Shown here: piece after piece, positions 46,241-55,313 of the stretch
Numbering within the stretch: position 1 is the first letter of the stretch
Layout: every line of letters starts with the position of its first letter
Source of the DNA: DASQEH01 sp038237745
GTDB taxonomy: Bacteria > Actinomycetota > Actinomycetes > Propionibacteriales > Nocardioidaceae
Direction of reading: 5' to 3'
DNA: 64,000 bases
NCBI GenBank assembly: GCA_038237745.1
Contig: JBBRYJ010000013.1
Span: 13,772-77,771 of the forward strand
Notes under the pieces: generated by a model
What the model was told of the DNA's origin: nothing
Seen by the model: the letters and a program-made list of their open reading frames with translations, nothing else
Databases searched by the model: none
Made by a program: the position numbers and the translations under genes

Positions 46241-47079
46241 CGAGCCGTGCGGCGACGCCTCGCCAACGCGACCAAGCCACCGACGCCCAGAAGGACGCAT
46301 CCGGCGGCCAGCGGCGCCGCCAGGTGCGTGCCTTGACCCGCCGGGTTCGCCGCCACCAGCCCGGCAGAACCGGCGTCGACCTGGGTAGGCGCCGTTGTTC
46401 CCTTGCCCGCGAGCGGCAATGTCTGGACGACGACGTCCATGCTTCCGTTCTTTGGCTCGCCGATAGCGAACACCCGGGTAAGTACCCCCGGTTTGACCGA
46501 AAGGTCGAGCGGACCGAGGAATGGGTTGGTCGACTGGCCGGTAGGCACCAGGTCGACAGAGAACGTACCGCCTGGCACCTCGGCCGATACGAACTCACCA
46601 TTGGCGATGTTGGCGAACAACACTTTCTGGTCCACCCGAACGTCTGCCGGCGGCACGACGGCCGTGTGCGCGATGGCGAGCCTGCCCTTGCCCGGGGGAA
46701 CCGGGGCAAGGTCATTTGCGTAGACGGTTACGACCGGCGTCTTTGCGACGTCCGCGGGCCAGTGCAGCACGACATCGGAGCTCCGATGCGAGACGTCGAG
46801 TTTCGACGAGACCGTCCAACCGGTAGCCGAGAAGGTGACCGTATGCCGACCACTGGCCAGGTCGAAAGGACCGAGCACAGACTTGGCAGCAACGCCCTGC
46901 TGAACCGTCTTGCCGTCGATGGCGACGTCTACTGCTGCCCGGGGTACTCCCTGGACGACGTAGACGCTGTCTTGTGGCGGTCCCGATCGGGCCGAGGCTG
47001 ACGCGGCGACGGGAGTGACGAGGAGCGCACCGATCGCGCTGGCGGCCACTCCCGATCTCCACAGGACTGACGTGCACAC
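46237..47079 (-). CDS. DUF4397 surface protein paired with the sortase
   Basis: A GTG at 47079 with GGAAGGA six bases upstream gives 280 residues; upstream ATG/TTG codons lack ribosome sites. A signal peptide (SGVAASAIGALLVTPVAASA) is followed by two DUF4397 repeats. The first is YVVQGVPRAAVDVAIDGK and GPFDLASGRHTVTF; the second VYANDLAPVPPGKGRLAIAH and VPGGTFSVDLVPTG. The C-terminus has a transmembrane helix (LAAGCVLLGVGGLVALARRRR) with a basic tail, like a sortase substrate, but no LPXTG is visible. The sortase start lies within its stop codon, so the two are coupled. Confidence 0.8.
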   Translation of the reverse strand: MCTSVLWRSGVAASAIGALLVTPVAASASARSGPPQDSVYVVQGVPRAAVDVAIDGKTVQQGVAAKSVLGPFDLASGRHTVTFSATGWTVSSKLDVSHRSSDVVLHWPADVAKTPVVTVYANDLAPVPPGKGRLAIAHTAVVPPADVRVDQKVLFANIANGEFVSAEVPGGTFSVDLVPTGQSTNPFLGPLDLSVKPGVLTRVFAIGEPKNGSMDVVVQTLPLAGKGTTAPTQVDAGSAGLVAANPAGQGTHLAAPLAAGCVLLGVGGLVALARRRRTAR

Positions 47080-47328
47080 GGGCGGTCCTTCCATAAGATA
47101 TGCGTTCAATAGATGCTCGGGCAATTACACATCGAGAGGGATTGGATACTCACTGCTGTAATACCGAGTATTCCTTCATAAAAATGAACGCAGTGTAGTC
47201 AATTCATCACCGATAGGGCCACGCACCAGTTTAGAAGATAACGTCCAGCTTGTCACCTATAGTGAATGCTGATAATGGCGCGACAGACATGAGCAATCTC
47301 CGAATCGTCCGGGCGGAAGGGGGAATGC
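47080..47328. promoter_or_regulatory. AT-rich divergent promoter region
   Basis: This gap between the DUF4397 gene (leftward) and the membrane protein at 47329 (rightward) is among the most AT-rich stretches of the window, for example around 47140-47210. It should hold promoters for both units. No clear inverted repeat was found. Confidence 0.45.
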
Positions 47329-48225
47329 ATGTCCACAGAGACGTCGGCTCACACGGACTCTGATGGCGAGACTGCTCCGACGGAGGCCTCCGCTCAAGAG
47401 CAGCAGCATTCCACCCGCCCGGCCCGTGCGGAGGAAGCCGTTGCGCCGGTAGCGGGATCGGCCCAACATGAGATCGCAGCACTGCCGGCACAAGCCGAGG
47501 GGCTCGTCTACCCGCCGATGCCTGAACGGAGCCCCCCCAGCCGGCTCGCGTTGATACTTGCAGCGGTGGCGTTGCTGTTGCTGGCTGCTGGGGGCGTGCT
47601 GCTCTTCCGGTTGGGCCTCGAGCAGACCCCCGGCACGAGCATCGGAGACGTCGCAGCGAAAGCCTCGCCGGTCTCCCCGTCGAACAGACCCGGCACCGTA
47701 GTCTCCACGGTCTCGCTTGGGCCCGGCCTCGTGGAGACGGCGGCGCAGCATGTCGAGTTCAGGCAACCTGTGGCGACTGTCGCCCTGACGGTGCCACAGG
47801 CCGCCACCTCCGTAGCCGGCGGTGCGTTCAACCCCCGCATCGGCAATCTTCAGATCCTGACTGGTCGAAGCCAACCGATCAACGTCTCCCAGGTCGTGCG
47901 GTCTGGCGCAACGGTCACCGTCCAACTGCCGGCCCCGACCACCACGCTAGACGTGGTCTATGCGGCCTACGGCGCAGTGGTCCGGAGCGTCCCGTCCACT
48001 GCCCACCGGGCCTACGCACTGATCAGCCCCTTGCAGGTCGTGTCGCCTCAAGCGATGACCTCGACGCGGCACGTCAACGGCGCCACGATAAGGAATCTCG
48101 CGTGCGTCCGTTCAAACGGCTCCCAGACGCTTTGCGGCTCCCAGACGGCTCAGGGGTGGACCGTCACCCAGGGTCCTCGGCAGCAGGACGTTGCCGTGGT
48201 CGCGCAGGTCGATCTGTCAAGCTGA
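47329..48225 (+). CDS. Membrane-anchored extracellular protein, paralog of the first gene
   Basis: GGAAGGGG precedes the ATG. The 298-residue protein has an acidic cytoplasmic N-terminus of about 60 residues, then VYPPMPERSPPSRLALILA leading into a transmembrane helix, then an extracellular domain of about 200 residues. That domain aligns with the protein at 3-728: STVSLGPGLVETAAQHVEF, GGAFNPRIGNLQIL, LDVVYAAYGAVV, ISPLQVV and QGWTVT. The paired Cys (LACVRSNGSQTLCGS) are conserved too. The function is unknown; divergence from the DUF4397/sortase unit suggests a cell-surface role. Confidence 0.75.
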   Translation: MSTETSAHTDSDGETAPTEASAQEQQHSTRPARAEEAVAPVAGSAQHEIAALPAQAEGLVYPPMPERSPPSRLALILAAVALLLLAAGGVLLFRLGLEQTPGTSIGDVAAKASPVSPSNRPGTVVSTVSLGPGLVETAAQHVEFRQPVATVALTVPQAATSVAGGAFNPRIGNLQILTGRSQPINVSQVVRSGATVTVQLPAPTTTLDVVYAAYGAVVRSVPSTAHRAYALISPLQVVSPQAMTSTRHVNGATIRNLACVRSNGSQTLCGSQTAQGWTVTQGPRQQDVAVVAQVDLSS

Positions 48226-48243
48226 GGACGGTCTCGGACCTCG

Positions 48244-48879
48244 TCAGGGCGTGCCGAGACGGCGCACCGACGGTGTCGCCGCTATTCCGGAGCGCAGGTC
48301 GGGAGCCGGTACCGGTGCGTCGTAGACCGTGTGCATCGGCACCACGCCGGCCCATGCCTCGCCCGCGATGTCGTCATCCGGATCCTCCGGCCACCCTGTG
48401 GACACCTTGAGGGACCACTCCTCGATCGGCAGCCTCAGCACCAGAGTGGCAGCCAGCTCCTTGTCCGTGGGCGCGCGCACCTCGGCGACGCGGCCGGGTA
48501 TCAGTGCCTCGGTGATCACGTCGAGCTCAGCGCGCTTGTCCTGCGCCGTCTCTACTGCCTCGCAACAACCGAAAAGAACGGCACTTCGATAGTGCATCGA
48601 AGACTCGAACGCCGAACGTGCCACCACCAACCCGTCGAGAGCCGTCACAGCGAGCGATGTCAGCACCCCGGTCGCCAGGTGGCGCATCCACTTCGAGCCA
48701 GTTGAGCCGTGCGCTAGCACGAAGTCGCCGTGGCGAGCGATCGCCGTCGGGATGACCACCGGCTGTGCATCGACGACTAGCGCGAAGTGCCCCAATCGGC
48801 TGCTGTCGAGCAGACGGTCGAGCTCGGACCGGTCGGTCGATCCCAGCTCGGCCAGCCGCGTCATCGATGTCTGCGCCAT
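48244..48879 (-). CDS. Pyridoxamine 5'-phosphate oxidase-fold flavin protein
   Basis: The ATG at 48879 has GGAAGGA seven bases upstream and gives 211 residues; an upstream frame to 49017 is not supported. The domain resembles the flavin-nucleotide-binding PNPOx-like group: LGHFALVVDAQPVVIPTAIA, FVLAHGSTGSKWMRHL and SFESSMHYRSAVLFG-type blocks. It probably binds FMN, F420 or heme. A specific reaction cannot be given. It converges with the membrane protein at 47329. Confidence 0.7.
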   Translation of the reverse strand: MAQTSMTRLAELGSTDRSELDRLLDSSRLGHFALVVDAQPVVIPTAIARHGDFVLAHGSTGSKWMRHLATGVLTSLAVTALDGLVVARSAFESSMHYRSAVLFGCCEAVETAQDKRAELDVITEALIPGRVAEVRAPTDKELAATLVLRLPIEEWSLKVSTGWPEDPDDDIAGEAWAGVVPMHTVYDAPVPAPDLRSGIAATPSVRRLGTP

Positions 48880-49091
48880 TCGCTCATCCTTCCAGCAGAT
48901 GCGGTGCGTCGGCTCATTGTGGCGGGTCAGCGATCGGGCGCGAGAGGCGGTCGTCAGGTCGGTTGGGCACGTAGCGGGGAATCTTGCCCGCACGCCAACT
49001 CCGCCCGAGGCTCGCAAATAGAGCGTAATGTGGTCGAACAGTCACACACAGTAAAAGGCGGCGAAGTCCGCCCATACGGAGGAGGTCGCAG

Positions 49092-50297
49092 GTGGCGGCA
49101 GCGCGGTCCATACTCTTCTATGTGGCGAGCAGTGCGACCGTGGCTCTGTTGGCGACGGCAGTCACAGCATCGGGTGCGATGTCGGCGCCACAACGTCCTC
49201 CTGGCGCTCTCGCGGATGCCACCCCGGTGATCCTGCCTGCTCACCCCACCGGCTTGAAGCCACCAGGACCGATGGGTCACCAGGTCGACGCGCCCGCCGG
49301 CTACCAGGAGCAGCTTGCGTGCGTGGCGAAGCCGTCGCGCGGGGTCGCGGCGCTTCGAGCGCTGGCGCTTTCGACCTACCAACGCGGCGGCGAAAGCCCC
49401 GCCACCCCACGTGCATGTACGTCCGGCGGTACGTCGGAGCACAAGGACGGCCGTGCCTGGGACTGGATGCTGGCTTACTCCAGCAGTGCCGATCGCAAGG
49501 CAGCGGCCGACTTCTTGAGCTGGTTGACCGGCGACGGACCACAGGGGCAGCCGGGCGAGATGGCCGACCGGTTGGGCGTCATGTACGTCATCTACAACAA
49601 GATGATGTGGTCGAGCTATGACCGTCGCTGGCACGCCTACAGCGGCTCCGACCCCCACACCAGCCACATCCACATCTCGCTGTCATGGAACGGCGCGCGG
49701 GCTCATACGTCGTTCTGGACGGGGCACCTGTGGGCGACGGACTACGGACCATGTCAGGCGTTCGTGGGTCAGCCCGCCCTCTCTCCCGGTCGCCATCCTC
49801 AGACTTCGCCCTGCTCGGCGCCGCAGCAGCTCGTGCGGACCTCCCCTGAGTCGCTTGCCTGGATGGGCAGCTCGGGTGCGTCTGTCGTCAAGGCGCAGCG
49901 GCTCCTCGGTGTCGCAGCCACTGGTGTCTTCGGGCGCCCGACCCGGCATGCCGCCTTGACGTACCAGCGCCGCCACGACCTGCCTGAGACCGGTGCAGTC
50001 GACCAGTCCACGTGGGCAAGCCTGGTGCCGTCGAGAAGCACCCTCCACGAGCCTGACTGGACACCGGCCGAAGCTGCCGCCTGGGCCCGCCGAGCCGGTT
50101 CGCCGGTCGTACGCTCCCACGATGCCGGAACCACCGTCTTCGCCCTCCAGACCGCACTTGGGATGCCTGGTCGCGCCCGCAGCGGCTTCTACGGCCCGGG
50201 GACCCGCTCGCTGGTCCTTGCGGTCAAGTCGGCGCACGAGCTCGGACCAGGTGCGAAGGTCGATGCCGAGGTCTGGGCGCTGCTACCGCAGGGCTGA
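49092..50297 (+). CDS. Secreted peptidoglycan-binding protein with two C-terminal PG-binding domains
   Basis: GGAGG precedes the GTG at 49092. The 401-residue protein has a signal peptide (ILFYVASSATVALLATAVTA). Residues 60-220 form a domain with GGTSEHKDGRAWDWML and PHTSHIHISLSWNG, whose H/D residues look like a D-Ala-D-Ala peptidase-like metal site. Two peptidoglycan-binding repeats follow (VVKAQRLLGVAATGVFGRPT and VFALQTALGMPGRARSGFYG). Cell-wall binding or remodelling is likely; enzymatic activity is unproven. Confidence 0.75.
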   Translation: MAAARSILFYVASSATVALLATAVTASGAMSAPQRPPGALADATPVILPAHPTGLKPPGPMGHQVDAPAGYQEQLACVAKPSRGVAALRALALSTYQRGGESPATPRACTSGGTSEHKDGRAWDWMLAYSSSADRKAAADFLSWLTGDGPQGQPGEMADRLGVMYVIYNKMMWSSYDRRWHAYSGSDPHTSHIHISLSWNGARAHTSFWTGHLWATDYGPCQAFVGQPALSPGRHPQTSPCSAPQQLVRTSPESLAWMGSSGASVVKAQRLLGVAATGVFGRPTRHAALTYQRRHDLPETGAVDQSTWASLVPSRSTLHEPDWTPAEAAAWARRAGSPVVRSHDAGTTVFALQTALGMPGRARSGFYGPGTRSLVLAVKSAHELGPGAKVDAEVWALLPQG

Positions 50298-50311
50298 TGA
50301 CAACCCCCGCC

Positions 50312-52864
50312 TCACCTCGGCGCCGGCACGCCCCGCTTCGCCGTTGCGCTGTGACCGGGGGCGTATGTGCCCGGCGCTGCGTCCGTACGCGGCGCTGAAG
50401 CTGCGAAGAACGATCCTTGTCCGAGTGGACATCCCTGCTCCAGCAGCCAGGTCGCCTGGGCAGGAGTCTCCACACCCTCGGCGACCACGGTGATGCCCAT
50501 ACCGGCACACATCCGTAGGAGCGCTGACACGATGAAACAGACGTCCTTGACATGGGGCAGGGAGCGGACCAACCGCCTGTCGAGCTTCAAGCTCGTGATC
50601 GGGAGGCGCTGCAGCGCTGCAAGGCTGCCGTACGAGGAACCGAACTCGCAGAGCGCAAGCGTCGTGCCGAGATCTGCTACCTCCCTGAGTGCGGACAGCG
50701 TCGCCGTAGGAGACTCCACAATCGCCTTCTCTCGGACGCCGATCTGGAGCCGCTCGGGCGGAAGCCCCGCCGACGTCAGGGATGCCGCCACCACCCGAGC
50801 GAGGTCAGACCGTGCCAACCAGCGCGGTGAGATGGTTACCCACACGGCGGCCCGGTCCGACCACTCGGCAGCGTCGCGGCAAGCCCGCGTGAGCGTCCAC
50901 TCATCGAGGTCGGCGATGAGCCTGCTCTGCTGTGCTGCCACTGCCACCTCATCGGGCTCGAGCAAGCCCCGCTCCGGATGCTGCCACCGGAGAAGAGCTT
51001 CGCGAGCCGTGCTGACTCCGTCACCCAGCCGCAGCACCGGCTGGTAGCACACCCGCAGGCTGCCGTCGTCGACGGCGACAGCGAGCTCCTTCTCGAGCGT
51101 GCCGTCTTCCAGGCTCGAGCGCATGGCGCCCTCGAATATGCTGATCTGTGCACGGCCGAGCCGCTTCGCGTGGTACATCGCCGCATCGGCCTGGTGGACG
51201 AGACTGGCGGCATCCGGCCCGCTTCCCGCGGTCAGCCCGATACTGCACGACACGGTCACCGGTCCCCATCCGAGCTCGTACGGGCGGCTGAGGTCGCGGA
51301 AGAGCCGGTCGGCCAGCGTGCGAAGATCCCCAGGTCCGGCGTTCTCCTCGCACAGCACCACGAACTCGTCGCCTCCGAGGCGGATGGCGGTGTCCTTGTC
51401 CCGTACCGCGTAAGTCAGGCGCATCGCTACCTGGCGGAGCACCTCGTCACCGGCATCATGGCCATACCTGTCGTTCAGGGTCTTGAAATGGTCAAGGTCG
51501 ACGAAGACCAGCCCCACCTGCGTGCTATCTCGCCTGCTTCTCACCAAGGCCCGCTCGAGCCTCTCCTCAAGGACGAGCCGGTTGGCCAGGCCGGTGAGCG
51601 GATCGGTCACCGCTCGGCGCGCAAGGTCCTCCTGCGTCCTCATACGGTCGCTGATGTCGACGACCTGGAGGACGAAGTAGCTGGGAGCCCCGTCGGGACC
51701 TGTGACGAGCGTCATGCTCTGCTCCACCCAGACGTACGTCCCGGTCGACGTGACCATCCGGACGTCGGACTCGGCCGTCTGCATGCCGCCATCGGTCATT
51801 GCCGTCATGGCCTCCGCGAGCACATCGCGGTCGTCGTCGTGGATCAGCTGTAGCAGCGTCAACCGCTCGAAGTCGGCCCGTGGGTGTCCGGCAATGCGAA
51901 GCAAGGCGTTGTTGACCGTCATCCAGCGGCTGTCGAGCCCGATCAACGCCATTCCGATGGGTGCATGCTCCAGGGCGAGCCTGAAGACGCCTTCAGCCGA
52001 ACGACGCGCCGTCTCTGCGTCCACCCGGGAACTCACATCCCGCGCACTCGACTGGATCTCGGTGATGAATCCGTGGCTGGACCGGACTGCACGCATCGCG
52101 ACCTCGACATGGATGTAGGCACCACCCCGCCTGCGCACCCGAATGCGCACGACCACGTCGTCGTCGGGGGCCGAGCGGAAGAGCGAGCGGAACGCAGAGA
52201 GCGCGACGGCCACGTCTTCGGGGTGGATCAACGCTGCCAGCGGTGCCCCTACCAACCCCTGCGGTGAGTACCCGAGCAGGCGGCGCACTGATGGCGAGAC
52301 CCAGGAGATGACGCCCGTCCGCGAGATTCGCGTGATGACGTCGCTGCTGTTGTCGGCGAGCAGCCGGTATCTCAGCTCGGAGTCGCGCAGCTCGAGCTCG
52401 GTCTTGCGTCGCTGGGTCGCGTCCCTCAACGACGACACGACGGCAAACGGCCTCTCGTCGACCGAGCGGTACAACGGCTCACAGCTGACTTCGAGCCAGA
52501 CGACGCTGCCGTCTCCGTCCTCGGTGGGTCGGTAGACCCCCAAGGTCGCCCGTCTCACCGACGAGCCCGTGGCCAGCACCGTCGTCACCGGATCGTCGGC
52601 GGGAGCGAGCGGATCGCCATGCTCGTCGACGGTCGCCCACCGGGGATCTGTGCTCGCGCGTCCGCGCATCTCGCCCAAACCCAGTCCGAGCAGGCGCTCT
52701 GCGGACGGGTTGGCGGAGATGACGACACCTTCGGCGTCGAAGAGAACGAGGCCGCTGTCGGTGTTGTCGACGAGCAGCCTGCGGTGGTCGTCCAGACGCA
52801 ACGACGCCTCAGCGTTGAGATCCGTCGGGTCAGCTACCTGGCGCTCGACGTCATAGGTTGTCAC
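50312..52864 (-). CDS. PAS-PAS-PAS-GGDEF-EAL signalling protein with degenerate EAL
   Basis: A GTG at 52864 preceded by a GAGGGGGGG run is preferred to the ATG at 53077, giving 850 residues. Three PAS domains come first (about 25-140, 155-275, 285-405). The GGDEF domain shows DPLTGLANR, FVDLDHFKTLNDRYGHDAGD, the RDKD inhibitory site and RLGGDEFVVL, all intact. The EAL domain keeps EALLRWQHP, but the DDFG metal motif reads CEFG and the Asn of the VN-S motif is Thr (VWVTISP). It probably makes cyclic di-GMP and does not degrade it. No transmembrane helix is seen. It is divergent from pstS. Confidence 0.85.
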   Translation of the reverse strand: MTTYDVERQVADPTDLNAEASLRLDDHRRLLVDNTDSGLVLFDAEGVVISANPSAERLLGLGLGEMRGRASTDPRWATVDEHGDPLAPADDPVTTVLATGSSVRRATLGVYRPTEDGDGSVVWLEVSCEPLYRSVDERPFAVVSSLRDATQRRKTELELRDSELRYRLLADNSSDVITRISRTGVISWVSPSVRRLLGYSPQGLVGAPLAALIHPEDVAVALSAFRSLFRSAPDDDVVVRIRVRRRGGAYIHVEVAMRAVRSSHGFITEIQSSARDVSSRVDAETARRSAEGVFRLALEHAPIGMALIGLDSRWMTVNNALLRIAGHPRADFERLTLLQLIHDDDRDVLAEAMTAMTDGGMQTAESDVRMVTSTGTYVWVEQSMTLVTGPDGAPSYFVLQVVDISDRMRTQEDLARRAVTDPLTGLANRLVLEERLERALVRSRRDSTQVGLVFVDLDHFKTLNDRYGHDAGDEVLRQVAMRLTYAVRDKDTAIRLGGDEFVVLCEENAGPGDLRTLADRLFRDLSRPYELGWGPVTVSCSIGLTAGSGPDAASLVHQADAAMYHAKRLGRAQISIFEGAMRSSLEDGTLEKELAVAVDDGSLRVCYQPVLRLGDGVSTAREALLRWQHPERGLLEPDEVAVAAQQSRLIADLDEWTLTRACRDAAEWSDRAAVWVTISPRWLARSDLARVVAASLTSAGLPPERLQIGVREKAIVESPTATLSALREVADLGTTLALCEFGSSYGSLAALQRLPITSLKLDRRLVRSLPHVKDVCFIVSALLRMCAGMGITVVAEGVETPAQATWLLEQGCPLGQGSFFAASAPRTDAAPGTYAPGHSATAKRGVPAPR

Positions 52865-53170
52865 CGCCCCCGCCCCCCCTCTGTCCCTCGGATTCAGCAG
52901 CGAACTTACCCCTTCACGATGAGTAACGATCCTCCGAAGGGAAAGCAACGACGGAAAGCGTGCTCGTCGGACGTATTCGCCAAGGAATCCGTTGCTCAGT
53001 GCCCGGCATCGGCGGCGTTCATGTGATGTCCGCCACCTCGCCTCACTCCCGTGCTCTGATGGCCCGTCATCGTTCATGTTCCGTACACCTTCACCAACCG
53101 GTTAGGACACCTGCGATCTCTACGGTCGCGACATCATGTACCTGACCTTTGATCCCAGAGAGGGACCAAC
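52865..53170. promoter_or_regulatory. Divergent promoter region between the GGDEF gene and pstS
   Basis: The gap should hold promoters for both genes. It contains a candidate PHO box near pstS (listed separately). Frames in it on the minus strand are upstream extensions of the GGDEF gene without a ribosome site. Confidence 0.45.
53072..53093 (+). promoter_or_regulatory. Candidate PHO box upstream of pstS
   Basis: Two adjacent 11-base units, GTTCATGTTCC (53072-53082) and GTACACCTTCA (53083-53093), match each other at seven positions. They resemble the GTTCACC-type direct repeats bound by PhoP in actinobacteria. They end 78 bases before the pstS GTG. Confidence 0.45.
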
Positions 53171-54295
53171 GTGAAAAGCACCTCCATGCCCCGCACACTC
53201 ATGCTGGGCACCGTGTCACTCACCGTGGCGCTCGGTCTGACCGCCTGTGGAGCGTCCAACGAGACGAGCTCCGGCAGCACGGACACGACAACCACGGGAG
53301 GCTCGACCAGCGCACCCGTGTCAGGGGACCTGAACGGCGCCGGATCTTCCGCGCAAGAGGCAGCGATGGCTGCCTGGAAAGCGGGCTTCCAGACGGCCAA
53401 TCCGGACGTGACGGTGAACTACGACGCAGTCGGGTCGAGCGGCGGCCGCGAGCAGTTCCTCGCAGGGGGTGTCCAGTTCGCAGGCTCGGACTCCTACCTC
53501 AGCGATGACGAGCTGGCCAAGGCCCAGAAGCCCTGTGGAGGCCCGGCAATCGAGGTACCCGTCTACGTGAGCCCGATCGCGATCATCTACAACCTGCCCG
53601 GCGTCGACTCGTTACAGCTCTCGCCCGAGACCGTCGCGCAGATCTTCGCGGGCAAGATCACCACGTGGGACGACCCGGCGATCGCAGCCGACAACCCGGA
53701 CGCGACGCTCCCGAGCACGACCATCGCACCGGTTCACCGCTCGGACGGGTCCGGTACGACGGCCAACTTCACCGACTACCTCGACCAGGTCGACCCCACC
53801 GACTGGACATACGGCCCGACGGACGAGTGGCCGATCAAGTCCGGCGAGGGTGCCGAGGGCACTTCCGGCGTCGTCGCAGCCGTCACCCAGGGCGAGGGTG
53901 CCGTCGGGTACGCCGACGCGAGCCAGGCGGCCGACCTGGGCGTCGCCTCGATCAAGGTGGGATCCGCGTACGTCGCCCCGAGCGCGGACGCGGCCTCCAA
54001 GATCCTGGACGAGTCGAAGCCGGTCCCGGGCCGTGACTCGAACACGGACATGGCACTGGCCGTCAACCGCACCTCGACGACCAGCGGCGTCTACCCCATC
54101 ATCTTGATCTCCTACCAGATGACGTGCTCGACGTACGCAGACCAGGGCACCGTCGATCTGGTGAAGGCGTTCGAGTCCTATGTCGTCAGTGCCGATGGAC
54201 AAGACGCCGCGGCACAGCAGGCCGGGTCCGCCCCGATCACGGATGCTCTCCGTACCCAGGCGCAGGCAGCCATCGATACGATCGCAGTCAAGTAG
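53171..54295 (+). CDS. pstS: Phosphate-binding lipoprotein PstS
   Basis: The 374-residue protein starts at GTG 53171 after GAGAGGG. LTACGAS is a lipobox. The periplasmic-type binding domain has LNGAGSSAQEAAMAAWKAGF, YDAVGSSGGREQF, AGSDSYLSDDELAK and VHRSDGSGTTANFTDYL, the canonical phosphate-contact blocks. It captures phosphate outside the membrane for PstCAB. A hairpin after the gene separates it from pstC, which may keep PstS levels higher than the permease. Confidence 0.95.
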   Translation: MKSTSMPRTLMLGTVSLTVALGLTACGASNETSSGSTDTTTTGGSTSAPVSGDLNGAGSSAQEAAMAAWKAGFQTANPDVTVNYDAVGSSGGREQFLAGGVQFAGSDSYLSDDELAKAQKPCGGPAIEVPVYVSPIAIIYNLPGVDSLQLSPETVAQIFAGKITTWDDPAIAADNPDATLPSTTIAPVHRSDGSGTTANFTDYLDQVDPTDWTYGPTDEWPIKSGEGAEGTSGVVAAVTQGEGAVGYADASQAADLGVASIKVGSAYVAPSADAASKILDESKPVPGRDSNTDMALAVNRTSTTSGVYPIILISYQMTCSTYADQGTVDLVKAFESYVVSADGQDAAAQQAGSAPITDALRTQAQAAIDTIAVK

Positions 54296-54306
54296 CACCC
54301 GCCAGT

Positions 54307-54343
54307 CCGTTGGTTGCCCGCACCCAGGGCGGGCAACCAACGG
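54307..54343 (+). terminator. Strong hairpin between pstS and pstC (attenuator or mRNA-stabilising stem)
   Basis: CCGTTGGTTGCCCGC (54307-54321) pairs perfectly over 15 bases with GCGGGCAACCAACGG (54329-54343) around a seven-base loop. No T-run follows, so partial termination or protection of the pstS message from 3' decay fits better than full termination. Confidence 0.7.
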
Positions 54344-54370
54344 GCGCCTTCCCCGTAGAGGACCGATCAG

Positions 54371-55312
54371 ATGGCTAGCCCGGCGGTCGAGAGCAAGACG
54401 CCTCGTCGAGGACGCGTCGGTGACCGGGTCTTTCTGGGACTGGCTACGAGCGCGGGCATCCTCATCATGGTCGCGCTTGCGGGCGTCGGGGTCTTCCTCA
54501 CCTACCAAGGCGTGCCAGCCTTCACCACCCCGAGCAACCAGCTGCCCGACGGTCACAGCATCGTGGCCTACGCCTGGCCACTCGTCTTCGGCACGCTGTT
54601 GAGCGCCGCAATCGCGCTCGTCATCGCGGCGCCACTGTCCATCGGCGTGGCCCTGTTTATCTCGCACTACGCGCCACGAAGGTTGGCCGGGCCCCTCGGA
54701 TACGTGATCGACCTCCTCGCCGCAGTTCCCAGCGTCGTCTACGGCCTGTGGGGCATCTTCTTCCTGGCTCCCCGGATGATCCCGTTGTTCGGGTGGCTGG
54801 AGAGCCACGTCGGCTTCATCCCGCTCTTCTCCGGCCCCACGTCAGTCACCGGGCGGACGATGCTCACGGTCGGCGTCGTGCTCGCGGTGATGATCCTCCC
54901 GATCAGCACAGCCCTCTGCCGAGAGGTCTTCCTTCAGACCCCCCGGCTGCACGAGGAGGCAGCGTTGGCGCTGGGTGCCACTCGCTGGGAGATGATCACG
55001 ATGACGGTGTTCCCGTATGCCCGCTCGGGCATGGTGAGCGCCGCGATGCTGGGTCTGGGCCGCGCGCTCGGCGAGACGATGGCTGTCGCCATGATCTTGT
55101 CGGTGTCCGGAATCGTCACCTTCAACGTGATCAGCAGCTCCAACCCCAGCACAATCGCCGCGAACATCGCCCTGAAGTTCCCGGAAGCTACGGGCATCGA
55201 GGTCAACGTCCTCGTGGCGACCGGGCTCGTACTGTTCTTGATCACCTTCGCGGTGAACTTCCTGGCTCGCGCGATAGTCAACCGGCGCAAAGAGTTCTCG
55301 GGAGCGAACTGA
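54371..55312 (+). CDS. pstC: Phosphate ABC permease PstC
   Basis: The 313-residue membrane protein has about six helices. The PstC layout is clear: LGLATSAGILIMVALAGVG, the long external loop, VYGLWGIFFLAPRM, and the EAA loop (HEEAALALGATRWEMITMTV). GRALGETMAVAMILS is also typical. GAGGACC precedes the ATG. Its stop lies one base before pstA. With PstA it forms the phosphate channel. Confidence 0.95.
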   Translation: MASPAVESKTPRRGRVGDRVFLGLATSAGILIMVALAGVGVFLTYQGVPAFTTPSNQLPDGHSIVAYAWPLVFGTLLSAAIALVIAAPLSIGVALFISHYAPRRLAGPLGYVIDLLAAVPSVVYGLWGIFFLAPRMIPLFGWLESHVGFIPLFSGPTSVTGRTMLTVGVVLAVMILPISTALCREVFLQTPRLHEEAALALGATRWEMITMTVFPYARSGMVSAAMLGLGRALGETMAVAMILSVSGIVTFNVISSSNPSTIAANIALKFPEATGIEVNVLVATGLVLFLITFAVNFLARAIVNRRKEFSGAN

Positions 55313-55313
55313 C

